Shown here: positions 16,844 to 24,697 of the stretch, one piece after another
Numbering within the stretch: the stretch's first letter is position 1
Layout of the letters: every line of letters begins with the position of its first letter
Source: Dehalococcoidia bacterium
GTDB lineage: Bacteria > Chloroflexota > Dehalococcoidia > UBA2979
Direction of reading: 5' to 3'
Assembly (NCBI GenBank): GCA_023228825.1
Contig: JALOAL010000009.1
Location: 1 to 64,000, forward strand
DNA length: 64,000 bases
Notes under the pieces: generated by a model
The model's input: only the letters and a program-made list of their open reading frames with translations
The model's database searches: none
What the model was told of the DNA's origin: nothing
Position numbers and translations under genes: made by a program

Positions 16844-18133
16844 CTAGTCGGGCATCACCTCGACCTGACGGTCGTCGCCGGAGCCTACGCTCTCGGTCTT
16901 GACGCCGGGCTCCTCGCGTAGAGCGATGTGGACGATGCGCCGCTCGTAGGCGGGCATCGGCTCCAGCGTGATCACGTCTCCGGTCTCGCGGACTTCCTGC
17001 GCGATCTCCCGCGCCAGGTCCACGAGCATCTGCTCACGGCGCCGTCGGTAGCCCTCGATGTCCAGGCCGAAGACGGGGGGCTTGTTGCCGCCCTTGGAGA
17101 CGATGGTGTTCACGAGGTACTGGAGCGAGGCCAGCGTCTCGCCGCGGCGGCCAATCAGCACGCCAAGTTCGTCGGAGGTGTCGTCGTCCTCGCCGTAGAT
17201 GTCGAAGATCTGCTCGATCAGGCCCTCGCCGTCCCCGGGGGTCTCCGGGTCTCGGGCCGTGATCTCGGTGGCGGTGTAGCCGAGCAGGGTGAGGATGTCG
17301 CGCAGGCTGGAGCCCGCCAGGTCCAGGTCGTCCGCGGCGTCCGGGTTCGGGAACGCCGGCAATTCGTCCGGCGTGCCGGGGATGATGACCTCGTCCTCTT
17401 CGTCCACCTCGCGGATGGGGCCCCGAGGCTCACGGTCGTCGTCCCGACGCGCGCGTCCACCGTTGCGCCCACCGCCATTGCGCCCGCCGCCGTCGCGGCC
17501 GCGACCGCGTCCGCCTCGGCCACCACGACCGCCGCGCTCGCCACGTTCGGGGCGCTCGCCCCGCTCATCGCGGTCATCGCGGTCATCGCGCTCGGGGGCA
17601 GGGGCGCGCTCAGCGCGGCCCCCTTCGCTCCCGTCGTCCGAGGCGTCACGGCCGGCGTCACGGCCGGCCTCGCGACGATCGCCTCCACGGGCGGCTGCCA
17701 CCTCACCATTGGCGCCATTGGCATCACTGGCGTTGGCCCGGCCGCCACGGCCACGACCGCCGCGCCGTCCACGGCGTCGCCGGCGGCCTTCGCGCTCCTC
17801 CTCGGAGACGTCGCCCTGATCGGCGTCGTCACGAGGGGTATCTCCTGGCTCGGGGCGAGGCTCGCCGCGCTGCACGCCGGGCGACTCCTCGCTGGGGGGA
17901 GCAGCGCGACGTCCGCCCCTCGGTCCGCCGCGGCCACGCTGGCCGCTCGGGGGGGCGCTGTCCTTGGCGGTGACTCGGACGATGGCGTCCTCTGAGCCGA
18001 AGCCCAGGAACCGTCCGGCCCTACCTTCTGTGATGACGTCGACGTCGACTTGCTCTCGACGAAGGCCGAGTTGTGCGAGGGCCTTGTTGACTGCCTCCTC
18101 GACTGTCCTTCCGCTCGTCTCCGCTACTCGCAT
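16844..18133 (-). CDS. jag: Jag/KhpB RNA-binding protein with long RGG-like insert
   Basis: A 429-aa protein. Residues 1-50 are the Jag_N domain (SGRTVEEAVNKALAQLGL, ending RFLGFG). About residues 60-250 are low-complexity and rich in Arg, Gly and Asp with many RGG and RDD units. A KH domain (LGVLIGRRGETLASLQYLV) and a terminal R3H-like domain (about 370-410) follow. Homologues act with KhpA in RNA binding and cell-wall elongation control. Usual length is 200-250 aa; the insert roughly doubles it. The first 113 nt overlap the end of yidC in another frame. Confidence 0.93.
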   Translation of the reverse strand: MRVAETSGRTVEEAVNKALAQLGLRREQVDVDVITEGRAGRFLGFGSEDAIVRVTAKDSAPPSGQRGRGGPRGGRRAAPPSEESPGVQRGEPRPEPGDTPRDDADQGDVSEEEREGRRRRRGRRGGRGRGGRANASDANGANGEVAAARGGDRREAGRDAGRDASDDGSEGGRAERAPAPERDDRDDRDERGERPERGERGGRGGRGGRGRGRDGGGRNGGGRNGGRARRDDDREPRGPIREVDEEDEVIIPGTPDELPAFPNPDAADDLDLAGSSLRDILTLLGYTATEITARDPETPGDGEGLIEQIFDIYGEDDDTSDELGVLIGRRGETLASLQYLVNTIVSKGGNKPPVFGLDIEGYRRRREQMLVDLAREIAQEVRETGDVITLEPMPAYERRIVHIALREEPGVKTESVGSGDDRQVEVMPD

Positions 18134-18992
18134 TGGTGTCCCTCGATTCGGTATCGCTGTTTGCCACAGCGGCGGGCTTCGGACGGGGGCGCGAACCGCG
18201 GCCGGTGCCGGGTTCGGGCAAGGTGATGCCCAGCGCGTCACGGAACGGCGCTGGGACCAGTGAGCCCCAGGTGAAGTCACCCGGGCCCACGAAGATCCAC
18301 TGCAGGATGAGGCCAATGGCCGTGCTGGAGAACCAGTAGACGCCCAGCCCGGCCGGGCTGAAGAGCACGAACCAGGAGAAGATGAGCGGCAGCATCCACT
18401 GCATCATCTGGTTCATCTGCGCCTGGTTGGCGCTGGAGGTGGTGGCCGCGGAGCGGCTGGTGGAGATGCGCTGCTGTAGCCACATGGCCGCAAAGACCGC
18501 ACCACCCAGGACGAAGTTGCCGTTCTGGCCCAGGTCCATGCCCAGGAAGGTCCGACTCAGCGGCACGGCGTCCTGGATGAAGCCCACGTCATAGAGGCGG
18601 CGTGACAGGTCCAGGACGCCCTCTGGCGTGTTGCCCAGCGTGATGCGGATGACCTGGTAGAGCGCGATGAAGATCGGGAACTGCAGGAGTTGGGGGCCCA
18701 GGCAGCCCAGGGGGTTGACCCCGGCCTCCCGGTACAACTTCATGATCTCCTGGTTGCGCCGCTTCGGGTCGGAGTACTTCTTCTGGATCTCCTGCATCTG
18801 CGGCTGGATGTCCTGCAGGGCGCGCATGGAGTGCAGCATGCGCAGCGTGAGCGGGAAGAGCAGCGCGCGCGTGATGACCGTAAAGACCAGGATGGCCAGC
18901 CCGTACGAGCCGAACGTGATGGCTGAGAGCCCCACCATGATGTTGATCAGGGGGGTCTCGAGGAACGTCTGCCAGATGGCGCCAATGGGCAT
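18021..18992 (-). CDS. yidC: Membrane protein insertase YidC/Oxa1
   Basis: A 323-aa YidC of the Gram-positive (short) type without the large periplasmic domain. The conserved groove Arg is in FTVITRALLFPLTLRM; the cytosolic helical hairpin QDIQPQMQEIQKKYSD and the NPLGCLGPQLLQFPIFIALYQ region follow. It inserts membrane proteins with or without Sec. The basic tail (RRRRHHRR) should contact ribosomes. The last 37 codons overlap jag out of frame. It lies 30 nt after the beta-propeller lipoprotein gene. Confidence 0.96.
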   Translation of the reverse strand: MPIGAIWQTFLETPLINIMVGLSAITFGSYGLAILVFTVITRALLFPLTLRMLHSMRALQDIQPQMQEIQKKYSDPKRRNQEIMKLYREAGVNPLGCLGPQLLQFPIFIALYQVIRITLGNTPEGVLDLSRRLYDVGFIQDAVPLSRTFLGMDLGQNGNFVLGGAVFAAMWLQQRISTSRSAATTSSANQAQMNQMMQWMLPLIFSWFVLFSPAGLGVYWFSSTAIGLILQWIFVGPGDFTWGSLVPAPFRDALGITLPEPGTGRGSRPRPKPAAVANSDTESRDTNASSGDERKDSRGGSQQGPRTTRPSSRASRRRRHHRR

Positions 18993-19021
18993 GGCTATCG
19001 CTCTCCTCTAGCCGGAAGACC

Positions 19022-20125
19022 CTAGCGGGCCGCCGCGAGGGGGATCGCCTGGGGGGCGCCCTCGTTGTCTGCGTCCACGCGCACCAGGTTGTGCTTCGAC
19101 GTGGAGTAGTAGATGTCGCTGCCGACCACGAGCGGGTCAGCGTTCAGGTTGCCGTCCACGGCGGTCTCCACCGTCCAGCGGAGGGAACCATCCGTGGTGT
19201 CCAGGGCAAAGACGCGGCCGTCGCGCGCGGCGACCACCAGGTGGCCGCCCACGATCACCGGCGCGGCGCGGAACTCGGCGCCATCGTCAGCGGTGAAGGT
19301 CCAGCGTTCGGCGCCGGTGGCGCGGTCCAGGGCGTACACGGTGCCGTGCATGGTGGAGGCGAAGACGGTGCGGCCGCTGACGAGCGGACGGGCCAGGAAC
19401 CAGCCGTCACCCTGGGCCACCCATCGCTCCTGTCCGCCTTGCTCCACACCCAGTGAGTGCAGGGAGCGGTCGAACGATCCCACCATGAGCAGATCGCCGT
19501 CCAGGACGAGGTCGGCTGCCGAGGCGCCGGTGGCGGACTGCTCCCACAGGCGCTCGCCGGTGGAGGGGTTGAAGGCAATGGTGATGCCGTTGTCCAGGTC
19601 CGAGACGTAGAGCCCGCCGCCGTCCGCAGCCGGCGAAGACCAGATACGGCGGTCGGTCGTGTCGATGGTGCGGGTCACGGCGCCGCTGGAGACATCGAGG
19701 ACGGCGATGGTGCCGTCCTCCGCCGGGACGAAGAGGGAGCCGTTACGGAGGAGTGGGGTGGCCACCACCTGCACGTCCAGATCCGTGGCCCAGGTGGCGT
19801 TCCCCACGTTCGCGTCCAGGCGGGCGACGCGCCCCTTGTAGTCAGCGACGTAGACGGAGTCGCCCTCGACGACGGGAGTCGCGTAGAACGGGCGGCCGCC
19901 ATCGTCGTCGGAGGGGTATTGCCAGGCGGGCTGGCCGTTGGCGGGGTTGATGAGGGACAACTGCCCGCTACGGGCCTGCACCAGGACGCCGTCGCCCACC
20001 TGCACGGGTGCGGCCCAGCCGTCCGGCCGCTGAACGCCGCCGCAGCCCACGGCCACGAGGGCAAAGACGGCGGCGAGGGCGATGAGCGCGCCTCGGCGCT
20101 GCCGGGCGTGTTTCACGTGAAACAT
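19022..20125 (-). CDS. PQQ-like beta-propeller lipoprotein
   Basis: A 367-aa protein with a short basic start, a hydrophobic stretch and a lipobox (VAVGC, Cys about 26), followed by seven or eight blades of the PQQ/BamB-like type with repeated W and GxxxALD motifs. Such propellers scaffold envelope complexes. The frame is open to 20269, but starts further upstream translate parS palindromes; the ATG at 20125 gives a clean lipoprotein signal. Placement between yidD and yidC is unusual; a role in membrane protein assembly is only a guess. Confidence 0.8.
   Translation of the reverse strand: MFHVKHARQRRGALIALAAVFALVAVGCGGVQRPDGWAAPVQVGDGVLVQARSGQLSLINPANGQPAWQYPSDDDGGRPFYATPVVEGDSVYVADYKGRVARLDANVGNATWATDLDVQVVATPLLRNGSLFVPAEDGTIAVLDVSSGAVTRTIDTTDRRIWSSPAADGGGLYVSDLDNGITIAFNPSTGERLWEQSATGASAADLVLDGDLLMVGSFDRSLHSLGVEQGGQERWVAQGDGWFLARPLVSGRTVFASTMHGTVYALDRATGAERWTFTADDGAEFRAAPVIVGGHLVVAARDGRVFALDTTDGSLRWTVETAVDGNLNADPLVVGSDIYYSTSKHNLVRVDADNEGAPQAIPLAAAR
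20109..20124. promoter_or_regulatory. parS: parS centromere site 1
   Basis: Perfect 16-bp palindrome TGTTTCACGTGAAACA, identical to the canonical parS bound by ParB/Spo0J. It overlaps the first codons of the beta-propeller lipoprotein (MFHVKH). Confidence 0.97.
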
Positions 20126-20155
20126 CGTGCGCGCCGCCGAGCGGTCAGCGGCGTG

Positions 20156-20171
20156 TGTTTCACGTGAAACA
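20156..20171. promoter_or_regulatory. parS: parS centromere site 2
   Basis: Second perfect TGTTTCACGTGAAACA palindrome, 47 bp start-to-start from site 1. Confidence 0.97.
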
Positions 20172-20198
20172 TCGGAGGCATCGTCGGAGGTGGCTGAT

Positions 20199-20214
20199 TG
20201 TTTCACGTGAAACA
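20199..20214. promoter_or_regulatory. parS: parS centromere site 3
   Basis: Third perfect TGTTTCACGTGAAACA palindrome, 43 bp from site 2. The cluster marks the ParB loading zone of the chromosome. Confidence 0.97.
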
Positions 20215-20265
20215 TGGAGGTCACCGCGCCAACGGCGCGCCGCCATGAGGCGGTCGGGGCATGGG

Positions 20266-20556
20266 TCATCGAGCGGGCCTTACGTCAGGAGTGGGAGGGG
20301 CGTCTGCGGATTCTGGGCGCCCCGTACGCTGGGCGCGGTCGAGTGTCTCCGGTACCGGGTCGAAGCCGCTGCCACCGCCGGGACGGCAGCGGGCGAGCCG
20401 GCCGAGGCCGAGGCGCAGGCCTCGCCACGCACCGTGGCGCTCGATGGATTCGTAGGCGTAGTGGGAACAGGAGGGTTCGTAGCGACAGGCGACACCCATC
20501 AGCGGCGAAACAATGCGCTGGTAGCCGCAGATAAGTGTCAGGAGCGCAGTTCTCAT
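20266..20556 (-). CDS. yidD: Membrane protein insertion efficiency factor YidD
   Basis: A 96-aa YidD with the hallmark YQRIVSPLMGVACRYEPSCSHYAYES and three conserved cysteines. It is membrane-associated and helps YidC-dependent insertion. It overlaps the rnpA stop by 4 nt (ATGA), in the conserved rpmH-rnpA-yidD order. The last 30 residues are an unconserved Pro/Arg tail. Confidence 0.95.
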   Translation of the reverse strand: MRTALLTLICGYQRIVSPLMGVACRYEPSCSHYAYESIERHGAWRGLRLGLGRLARCRPGGGSGFDPVPETLDRAQRTGRPESADAPPTPDVRPAR

Positions 20557-20921
20557 GCGTTAGAGGTGTCCAGGAGGCGCAGTTGCTCAGCATTGCGGAG
20601 CACAGCGCCCGTAATCTCCTCGAAACTCGCGGAATCGGCACCGGCGCGGGGCAGGATGACCACGTCATAGCCCTGGCGCCAGTGCAGGTCCCGGACGATC
20701 ATCCGCAGCCGTCGCTTCAGCCGGTTGCGCACCACAGCGCCGCCGATCTGCTTGCCGACCGATAGGCCGATGCGAGTGACCGGTGCGCCGGTATGGAGTG
20801 CCACCAACTGGAGCCACGGATGCCGTGCCCGGCGGCCGTTCCGCATCACCCGGGAGAAGTCACCGCTTGCCCGGAGTCTCTCCGGACGCAGGCGTGAGGC
20901 CGTCTGCTGGGGCTGGTTCAC
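20553..20921 (-). CDS. rnpA: Ribonuclease P protein component
   Basis: A 122-aa protein subunit of RNase P, which matures the 5' ends of tRNAs. The signature GGAVVRNRLKRRLRMIVRD is clear (about residues 61-79), as is the basic LRPERLRASGDFSRVMRNG start. It lies 113 nt after rpmH and is coupled to yidD. Confidence 0.95.
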   Translation of the reverse strand: MNQPQQTASRLRPERLRASGDFSRVMRNGRRARHPWLQLVALHTGAPVTRIGLSVGKQIGGAVVRNRLKRRLRMIVRDLHWRQGYDVVILPRAGADSASFEEITGAVLRNAEQLRLLDTSNA

Positions 20922-21034
20922 TCTCGGCCCCCTGGACCACGCCCCATGGGGAACGCCGGCACCGAAGATGGGACGGATAGGTGAGCCCCGTCTCCCTCCG
21001 GCTGGAGGGCACGGCCGAGGTTCTCGAGGTGCGG

Positions 21035-21169
21035 TTAGACCGTCAGGCGCGTGCGACCGCGCTGGCGGCGGCGCGCAATGATGGCGCGACCACCCGCAGT
21101 GGACATCCGCGCGCGGAAGCCCAACTTGCGCTTCCGGGGAATGCGCTTTGGCTGCCAGGTACGCTTCAC
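21035..21169 (-). CDS. rpmH: 50S ribosomal protein L34
   Basis: A 44-aa very basic protein, read from a GTG at 21169 (MKRTWQPKRIPRKRKLGFRA at the start, ending GRTRLTV before TAA). It matches L34 over its full length, including the RxRMST-x-GGRAIIARRR region. GGAG lies 5 nt upstream of the GTG. A consensus-like promoter precedes it. First gene of the rpmH-rnpA-yidD unit. Confidence 0.95.
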   Translation of the reverse strand: MKRTWQPKRIPRKRKLGFRARMSTAGGRAIIARRRQRGRTRLTV

Positions 21170-21561
21170 CGCTGCTCCGATCGATTTCTGTCTATCCCGC
21201 GGAGTATAGGAGTGGTTCCAGATGCGGGCAACGTATTGTGCCAGAGGTCACGGGCAGGCGCCACCACTGCGTCCCTGCCGGGGCTCCGCGCCCGTGTCTG
21301 CATCCGTCAGCGCTCGGCCTCGCGACCGCCCGAGGGTGGTGCGGGGCGTTCAGGCTACCGCCCGTCGCGCGCACCGTCATCCCGTGGCATCCCCCGACAT
21401 CCCCCCGGGCACGAACGCGCCAAGCCTGATCCCGGCGCGGTCAGATTCGGGCTGCTGTGCCCACAATCCGTACGAGGACCCCTCGAAATGTTCGAAATGT
21501 CATGCGGACAAGTTTGGCGCCCGCACTCGGTAGGGCCCGCGCGCCCGTACGATGAGAGCGC
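21170..21561. other. 392-bp intergenic region next to rpmH, no gene seen
   Basis: Holds the rpmH promoter and a perfect 9-bp tandem duplication (TCGAAATGT at 21483-21491 and 21492-21500). I see no DnaA boxes of the TTATCCACA type and no AT-rich unwinding tract, so oriC is not supported here, although this is the place where dnaA and oriC often lie in other genomes. Confidence 0.5.
21203..21231 (-). promoter_or_regulatory. Promoter of rpmH
   Basis: On the minus strand, TTGCCC (-35, 21226-21231) and TATACT (-10, 21203-21208) are separated by exactly 17 bp. The predicted start gives a leader of about 25-30 nt before the GTG. Confidence 0.75.
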
Positions 21562-23811
21562 ATGCGGAGAACGGTCGTCGTGCGTCTGGGCGTGGTGTTC
21601 GCGGTCGCGCTGGCGGTCGTGCTGGTCGCCGTGGCGTTCGACCTCCGCTCTGTCGGAGACGACGAGGACGCGGCGGACGGCGTGCAGGTGGGCCTGGCTT
21701 CCCCCGGATCCGCGGGGCACGGCTCGGACGCGGGCGGCGCCTCGGGCGGTGGAGGTGGGCCCGGGCCGGATCCGGGCGCGGCGGTGAACGGCGATGTGGC
21801 CACGCCGAGGCCGCCCCAGCCCGGCGTGCGTATCCCCAACCTGCTCGTCACGTTCACCGCCATGCTCGCGCAGGCGCACCAGAGCGAGCCGACCTTCGTC
21901 TATCGAGCCGCCCTCCAGGCGCGGGACGCGCGCCAGTTCGGGCTGGCCGCGAACCTGTTCGAGGTCGCGGCGACGGCTGACGGCGACCTCGAGCCCTTCG
22001 CGCGGCTGCGCGCAGCCCAGATGCTGGCGAGCGACGACCAGGACGAGGCGGCCGCTGACGCCTTCGCCGCGCTCATCTCCCCCGGCGGCGCCGCGGACGC
22101 CCTCCCGCTCTCGATCCGCCTCGTGGCGCTGTTCGAGGCGGCCGACGCGTTCGAGGCGGACGGCCGCACGGCGGAGGCGCTGGCGGCGCTGGAGCGCGTG
22201 CCACGGGAGACCGCGAACACGTTCCAGGTGGCGCAGGCCCACGCCGAACGGGCGCGCATCCGGGAGGACAGCGGCGATGCCGGGTGGGTCGACGTGGCCG
22301 TGCTCGCGATGGAGACCCAGCCCGCCTCTGTCGCCGCGAGGCAGGCGCTGGACCTGCTAGACGAGCGGGGCGCCGAGTATCCGCAGATGACCGCCGCCTT
22401 CGTGGAGTACCGCGCCCACCGCAACGATGACGCCCTGGCGCGCTACCAGGCGTTGCTGGACGGCGGCGACCTCACGGTCAGCGAGGCGGGGGCGGCGTGG
22501 TTCTACGTGGGCGCGCTGCACGAGCGCTACTACGCGCGGGACGAGGCGCTGCAGGCGTACTCGCGCTCCCTGCTCGTGGCGCCGGACGGTGCGCTGGCGG
22601 ACGACGCGCGTTACTGGCGTGGCCGCGTGATGGAGGAGCAGGGCCGCGTCCAGGAGGCCGCGCACGAATACGACCGGCTGGCGGAGGCGTATCCCGGCAG
22701 CGGGTTTGTGGAGGACGCGCGGCTGCGGGCCGCGGTGGCCCTGGGCCTGGCGGGGGACGGGGCCGCGGCGACGTCGCGGCTCGCCTCGATCGCCGAAGGC
22801 AGCGGGCCGGGGGCGGCGGCCGAGGCGGCGCGCTGGCATGAGGTGCTGGTCACGCAGTTCGACGCGCCGGCGGCGGGAGACTTCTCCGCGCAGGCCTTTG
22901 ACCCCACCTCTTACGTCTCCGCCTTCGAGCGCGCGGGCGAGGCGGCGGTGGGGCCGTTGCCGCCGTGGTCCATCCGTGAGGTCCCCGCGCCCATCGCCGT
23001 GGACGCGGGCGAGGTGGAGGCGTGGCTCGGCGCGCGCGTGGGGCCACGGCCCGCCGGCTCGGCAGGGGTGGCGGAGGCGGCGCACGTGCGCCTGGCCTGG
23101 CTGCTCGCGGAGGCCGGCGAGGGGAGCGTGGCGCGGGGCCTGATCGCGGACGAGATCGCCGAGCGCCGCGACCGTCCCTACGAGTTGCTTGACCTGGCGC
23201 TCGCCGCGCGTGAGCGCAACATGCATGACGTCACCCTGAGCGCCGCCAGCGTGCTCCTGCGCGGCCTGCCGCCCCACGAGTACCTCGCCGCCCCGCGCTC
23301 GCTGCTGGCCCTGGCCTACCCGCTGGCCTACCTGGACGAGGCGGGCGCGGCGGCGGAGGAGTTCGGCGTGCCGGTGCTGCTGCTGATGGCGCTGGTGCGG
23401 CAGGAGTCCGCGTTCCACCCGGAGGCGGGTTCCAGCGCCGGGGCGTACGGCCTGACGCAGGTGATCCCCCCCACGGGCGAGGCGATCGCGGACGACCTGG
23501 GCATGCCGTCGTGGTCGTTCGCGGACCTTGCGCATCCCCTGGTGTCCATGCGGTTTGGTGCGTACTACCTGGCCGTCCAACTGGACTCGTTCGACGGGCA
23601 CTACCTGGCGGCGCTCTCCGCGTACAACGGAGGCCCCGGCAATGCCTCGCGGTGGCTGGCGGCGCAGCCGTTCGGCGGGCCGGATGGGTACGTGTACGCC
23701 GTGGACTTCACGGAGACGCGCGCCTACCTGGAGCACGTGACCGCGAACTACGCGATGTACCGTTACCTCTACGCCGGCGCTCCGGTGCCCTCGCTCCCCC
23801 ATGGCGGGTGA
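21562..23811 (+). CDS. Soluble lytic murein transglycosylase-like protein with TPR region
   Basis: A 749-aa envelope protein. An N-terminal membrane anchor or signal (about 5-24) is followed by a Gly/Pro linker, a long TPR-like alpha solenoid (about 100-560) and a C-terminal SLT domain. The catalytic Glu is residue 615 in RQESAFHPEA, followed by SSAGAYGLTQVIP and ALSAYNGGPGNA. It cleaves peptidoglycan between MurNAc and GlcNAc, forming anhydro products. Layout resembles Slt70-type enzymes in which the solenoid shapes substrate access. It starts right after the rpmH intergenic region. Confidence 0.9.
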   Translation: MRRTVVVRLGVVFAVALAVVLVAVAFDLRSVGDDEDAADGVQVGLASPGSAGHGSDAGGASGGGGGPGPDPGAAVNGDVATPRPPQPGVRIPNLLVTFTAMLAQAHQSEPTFVYRAALQARDARQFGLAANLFEVAATADGDLEPFARLRAAQMLASDDQDEAAADAFAALISPGGAADALPLSIRLVALFEAADAFEADGRTAEALAALERVPRETANTFQVAQAHAERARIREDSGDAGWVDVAVLAMETQPASVAARQALDLLDERGAEYPQMTAAFVEYRAHRNDDALARYQALLDGGDLTVSEAGAAWFYVGALHERYYARDEALQAYSRSLLVAPDGALADDARYWRGRVMEEQGRVQEAAHEYDRLAEAYPGSGFVEDARLRAAVALGLAGDGAAATSRLASIAEGSGPGAAAEAARWHEVLVTQFDAPAAGDFSAQAFDPTSYVSAFERAGEAAVGPLPPWSIREVPAPIAVDAGEVEAWLGARVGPRPAGSAGVAEAAHVRLAWLLAEAGEGSVARGLIADEIAERRDRPYELLDLALAARERNMHDVTLSAASVLLRGLPPHEYLAAPRSLLALAYPLAYLDEAGAAAEEFGVPVLLLMALVRQESAFHPEAGSSAGAYGLTQVIPPTGEAIADDLGMPSWSFADLAHPLVSMRFGAYYLAVQLDSFDGHYLAALSAYNGGPGNASRWLAAQPFGGPDGYVYAVDFTETRAYLEHVTANYAMYRYLYAGAPVPSLPHGG

Positions 23812-23924
23812 GGGCCGCCGATACTGCGGAGGCGGATGCTCGTTCGGCGCTGCGCGGGTAGAATCGGCGTCCGAGGCGCCCCCTCGAACGTGAGGCGGGC
23901 GTGAGCGATGTTTCGGAGGCCGGG

Positions 23925-24191
23925 ATGAAGCGTCTGCGCGTGGTGGTGGGATCGATGGCGGCGGGCGCGGCCGGGGCGTGGCTTCCGCTGGTGGCCTCCG
24001 CGCAGGGCGCGGACTTCGACGCGGCCAGTCGCGCGATGGAGCCCACCGGGGACTCCGCCATGATCATGTTCGTCACCGCCGGCGCCACGGCGCTGCTCTT
24101 CCTCCTGAGCGCCATCGGCTACCTGTACCGCCGCGAGCGTGGCCTGGAGTGGCCGTTCCAGCGGCCGGACGCGCCGCACTCGGACCACTAG
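23925..24191 (+). CDS. Small membrane protein, unknown function
   Basis: An 88-aa protein with a cleavable-looking signal peptide (MKRLRVVVGSM, cleavage near ASAQG) and one transmembrane helix (MIMFVTAGATALLFLLSAIGYLY is the 23-residue region around 45-67), ending in a charged cytosolic tail. ATG 23925 is chosen for the GGAGG 5 nt upstream; a GTG at 23901 is possible. A TAGAAT -10-like hexamer lies near 23859. I do not recognise the family; topology resembles small respiratory or secretion subunits. Confidence 0.6.
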   Translation: MKRLRVVVGSMAAGAAGAWLPLVASAQGADFDAASRAMEPTGDSAMIMFVTAGATALLFLLSAIGYLYRRERGLEWPFQRPDAPHSDH

Positions 24192-24298
24192 CACCCGTCA
24201 GTCCCAGGCTCGATCACACGGCGGCCCACGGGCCGCCGTGTCCCGTTACGGGCCGTCCGCGACGGTCTTCCCTGTCCAGCCCGGGTATCGTGGTGACG

Positions 24299-24595
24299 AT
24301 GGTCACCATCAGCGTCCTGCTCACGATCGACATCCCGTCCGCGCACTCCCTGAAGGAGAAGCGCGCCGTGGTGCGCTCGCTCGTGGAGCGGCTTCGCGCG
24401 CGCATGCGGCTCTCTGCGGCTGAGGTGGGCGAGCAGAACGCCGTGGGACGCGCGCAGGTGGGCTTCGCCGTGGTCTCGGGCGACCTCGCCACGGCGCGCT
24501 CGGTGGCGGCGGCGGCGCGGCGCTTCGTGGACGACCACCTGGTGGGCCGCGGCGAGGTGATCGACAGCGCGGAGGACGAGGTCATCCTGGAGTAG
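24299..24595 (+). CDS. DUF503 (YlxP-like) protein
   Basis: A 98-aa protein of the DUF503/YlxP family. It shows the SAHSLKEKRAVVRSLVERLR motif and a ferredoxin-like beta-alpha-beta pattern with VGFAVVSGD. YlxP is often encoded next to infB and rbfA, but here it is separate. A TATCGT -10-like element ends 7 nt before the ATG, suggesting a leaderless transcript. Role uncertain. Confidence 0.85.
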   Translation: MVTISVLLTIDIPSAHSLKEKRAVVRSLVERLRARMRLSAAEVGEQNAVGRAQVGFAVVSGDLATARSVAAAARRFVDDHLVGRGEVIDSAEDEVILE

Positions 24596-24697
24596 CCGCC
24601 TCGCCCGTCCCGTCGATGGCGGCGGCGTGAGTCGGCTGCGATACTCCGCAGGGCGCCCCCTGCGGCGCTTCCTCTCCCCGGAACGTTGAGGGCTGCC

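Noticed and set aside
17218..17937. Extra proteins in both strands of the jag low-complexity region
   Set aside because: Repetitive GC-rich DNA is open in all frames; only the Jag frame has domains at both ends.
21170..21561. oriC
   Set aside because: Position fits, but no DnaA boxes and no AT-rich tract are seen.
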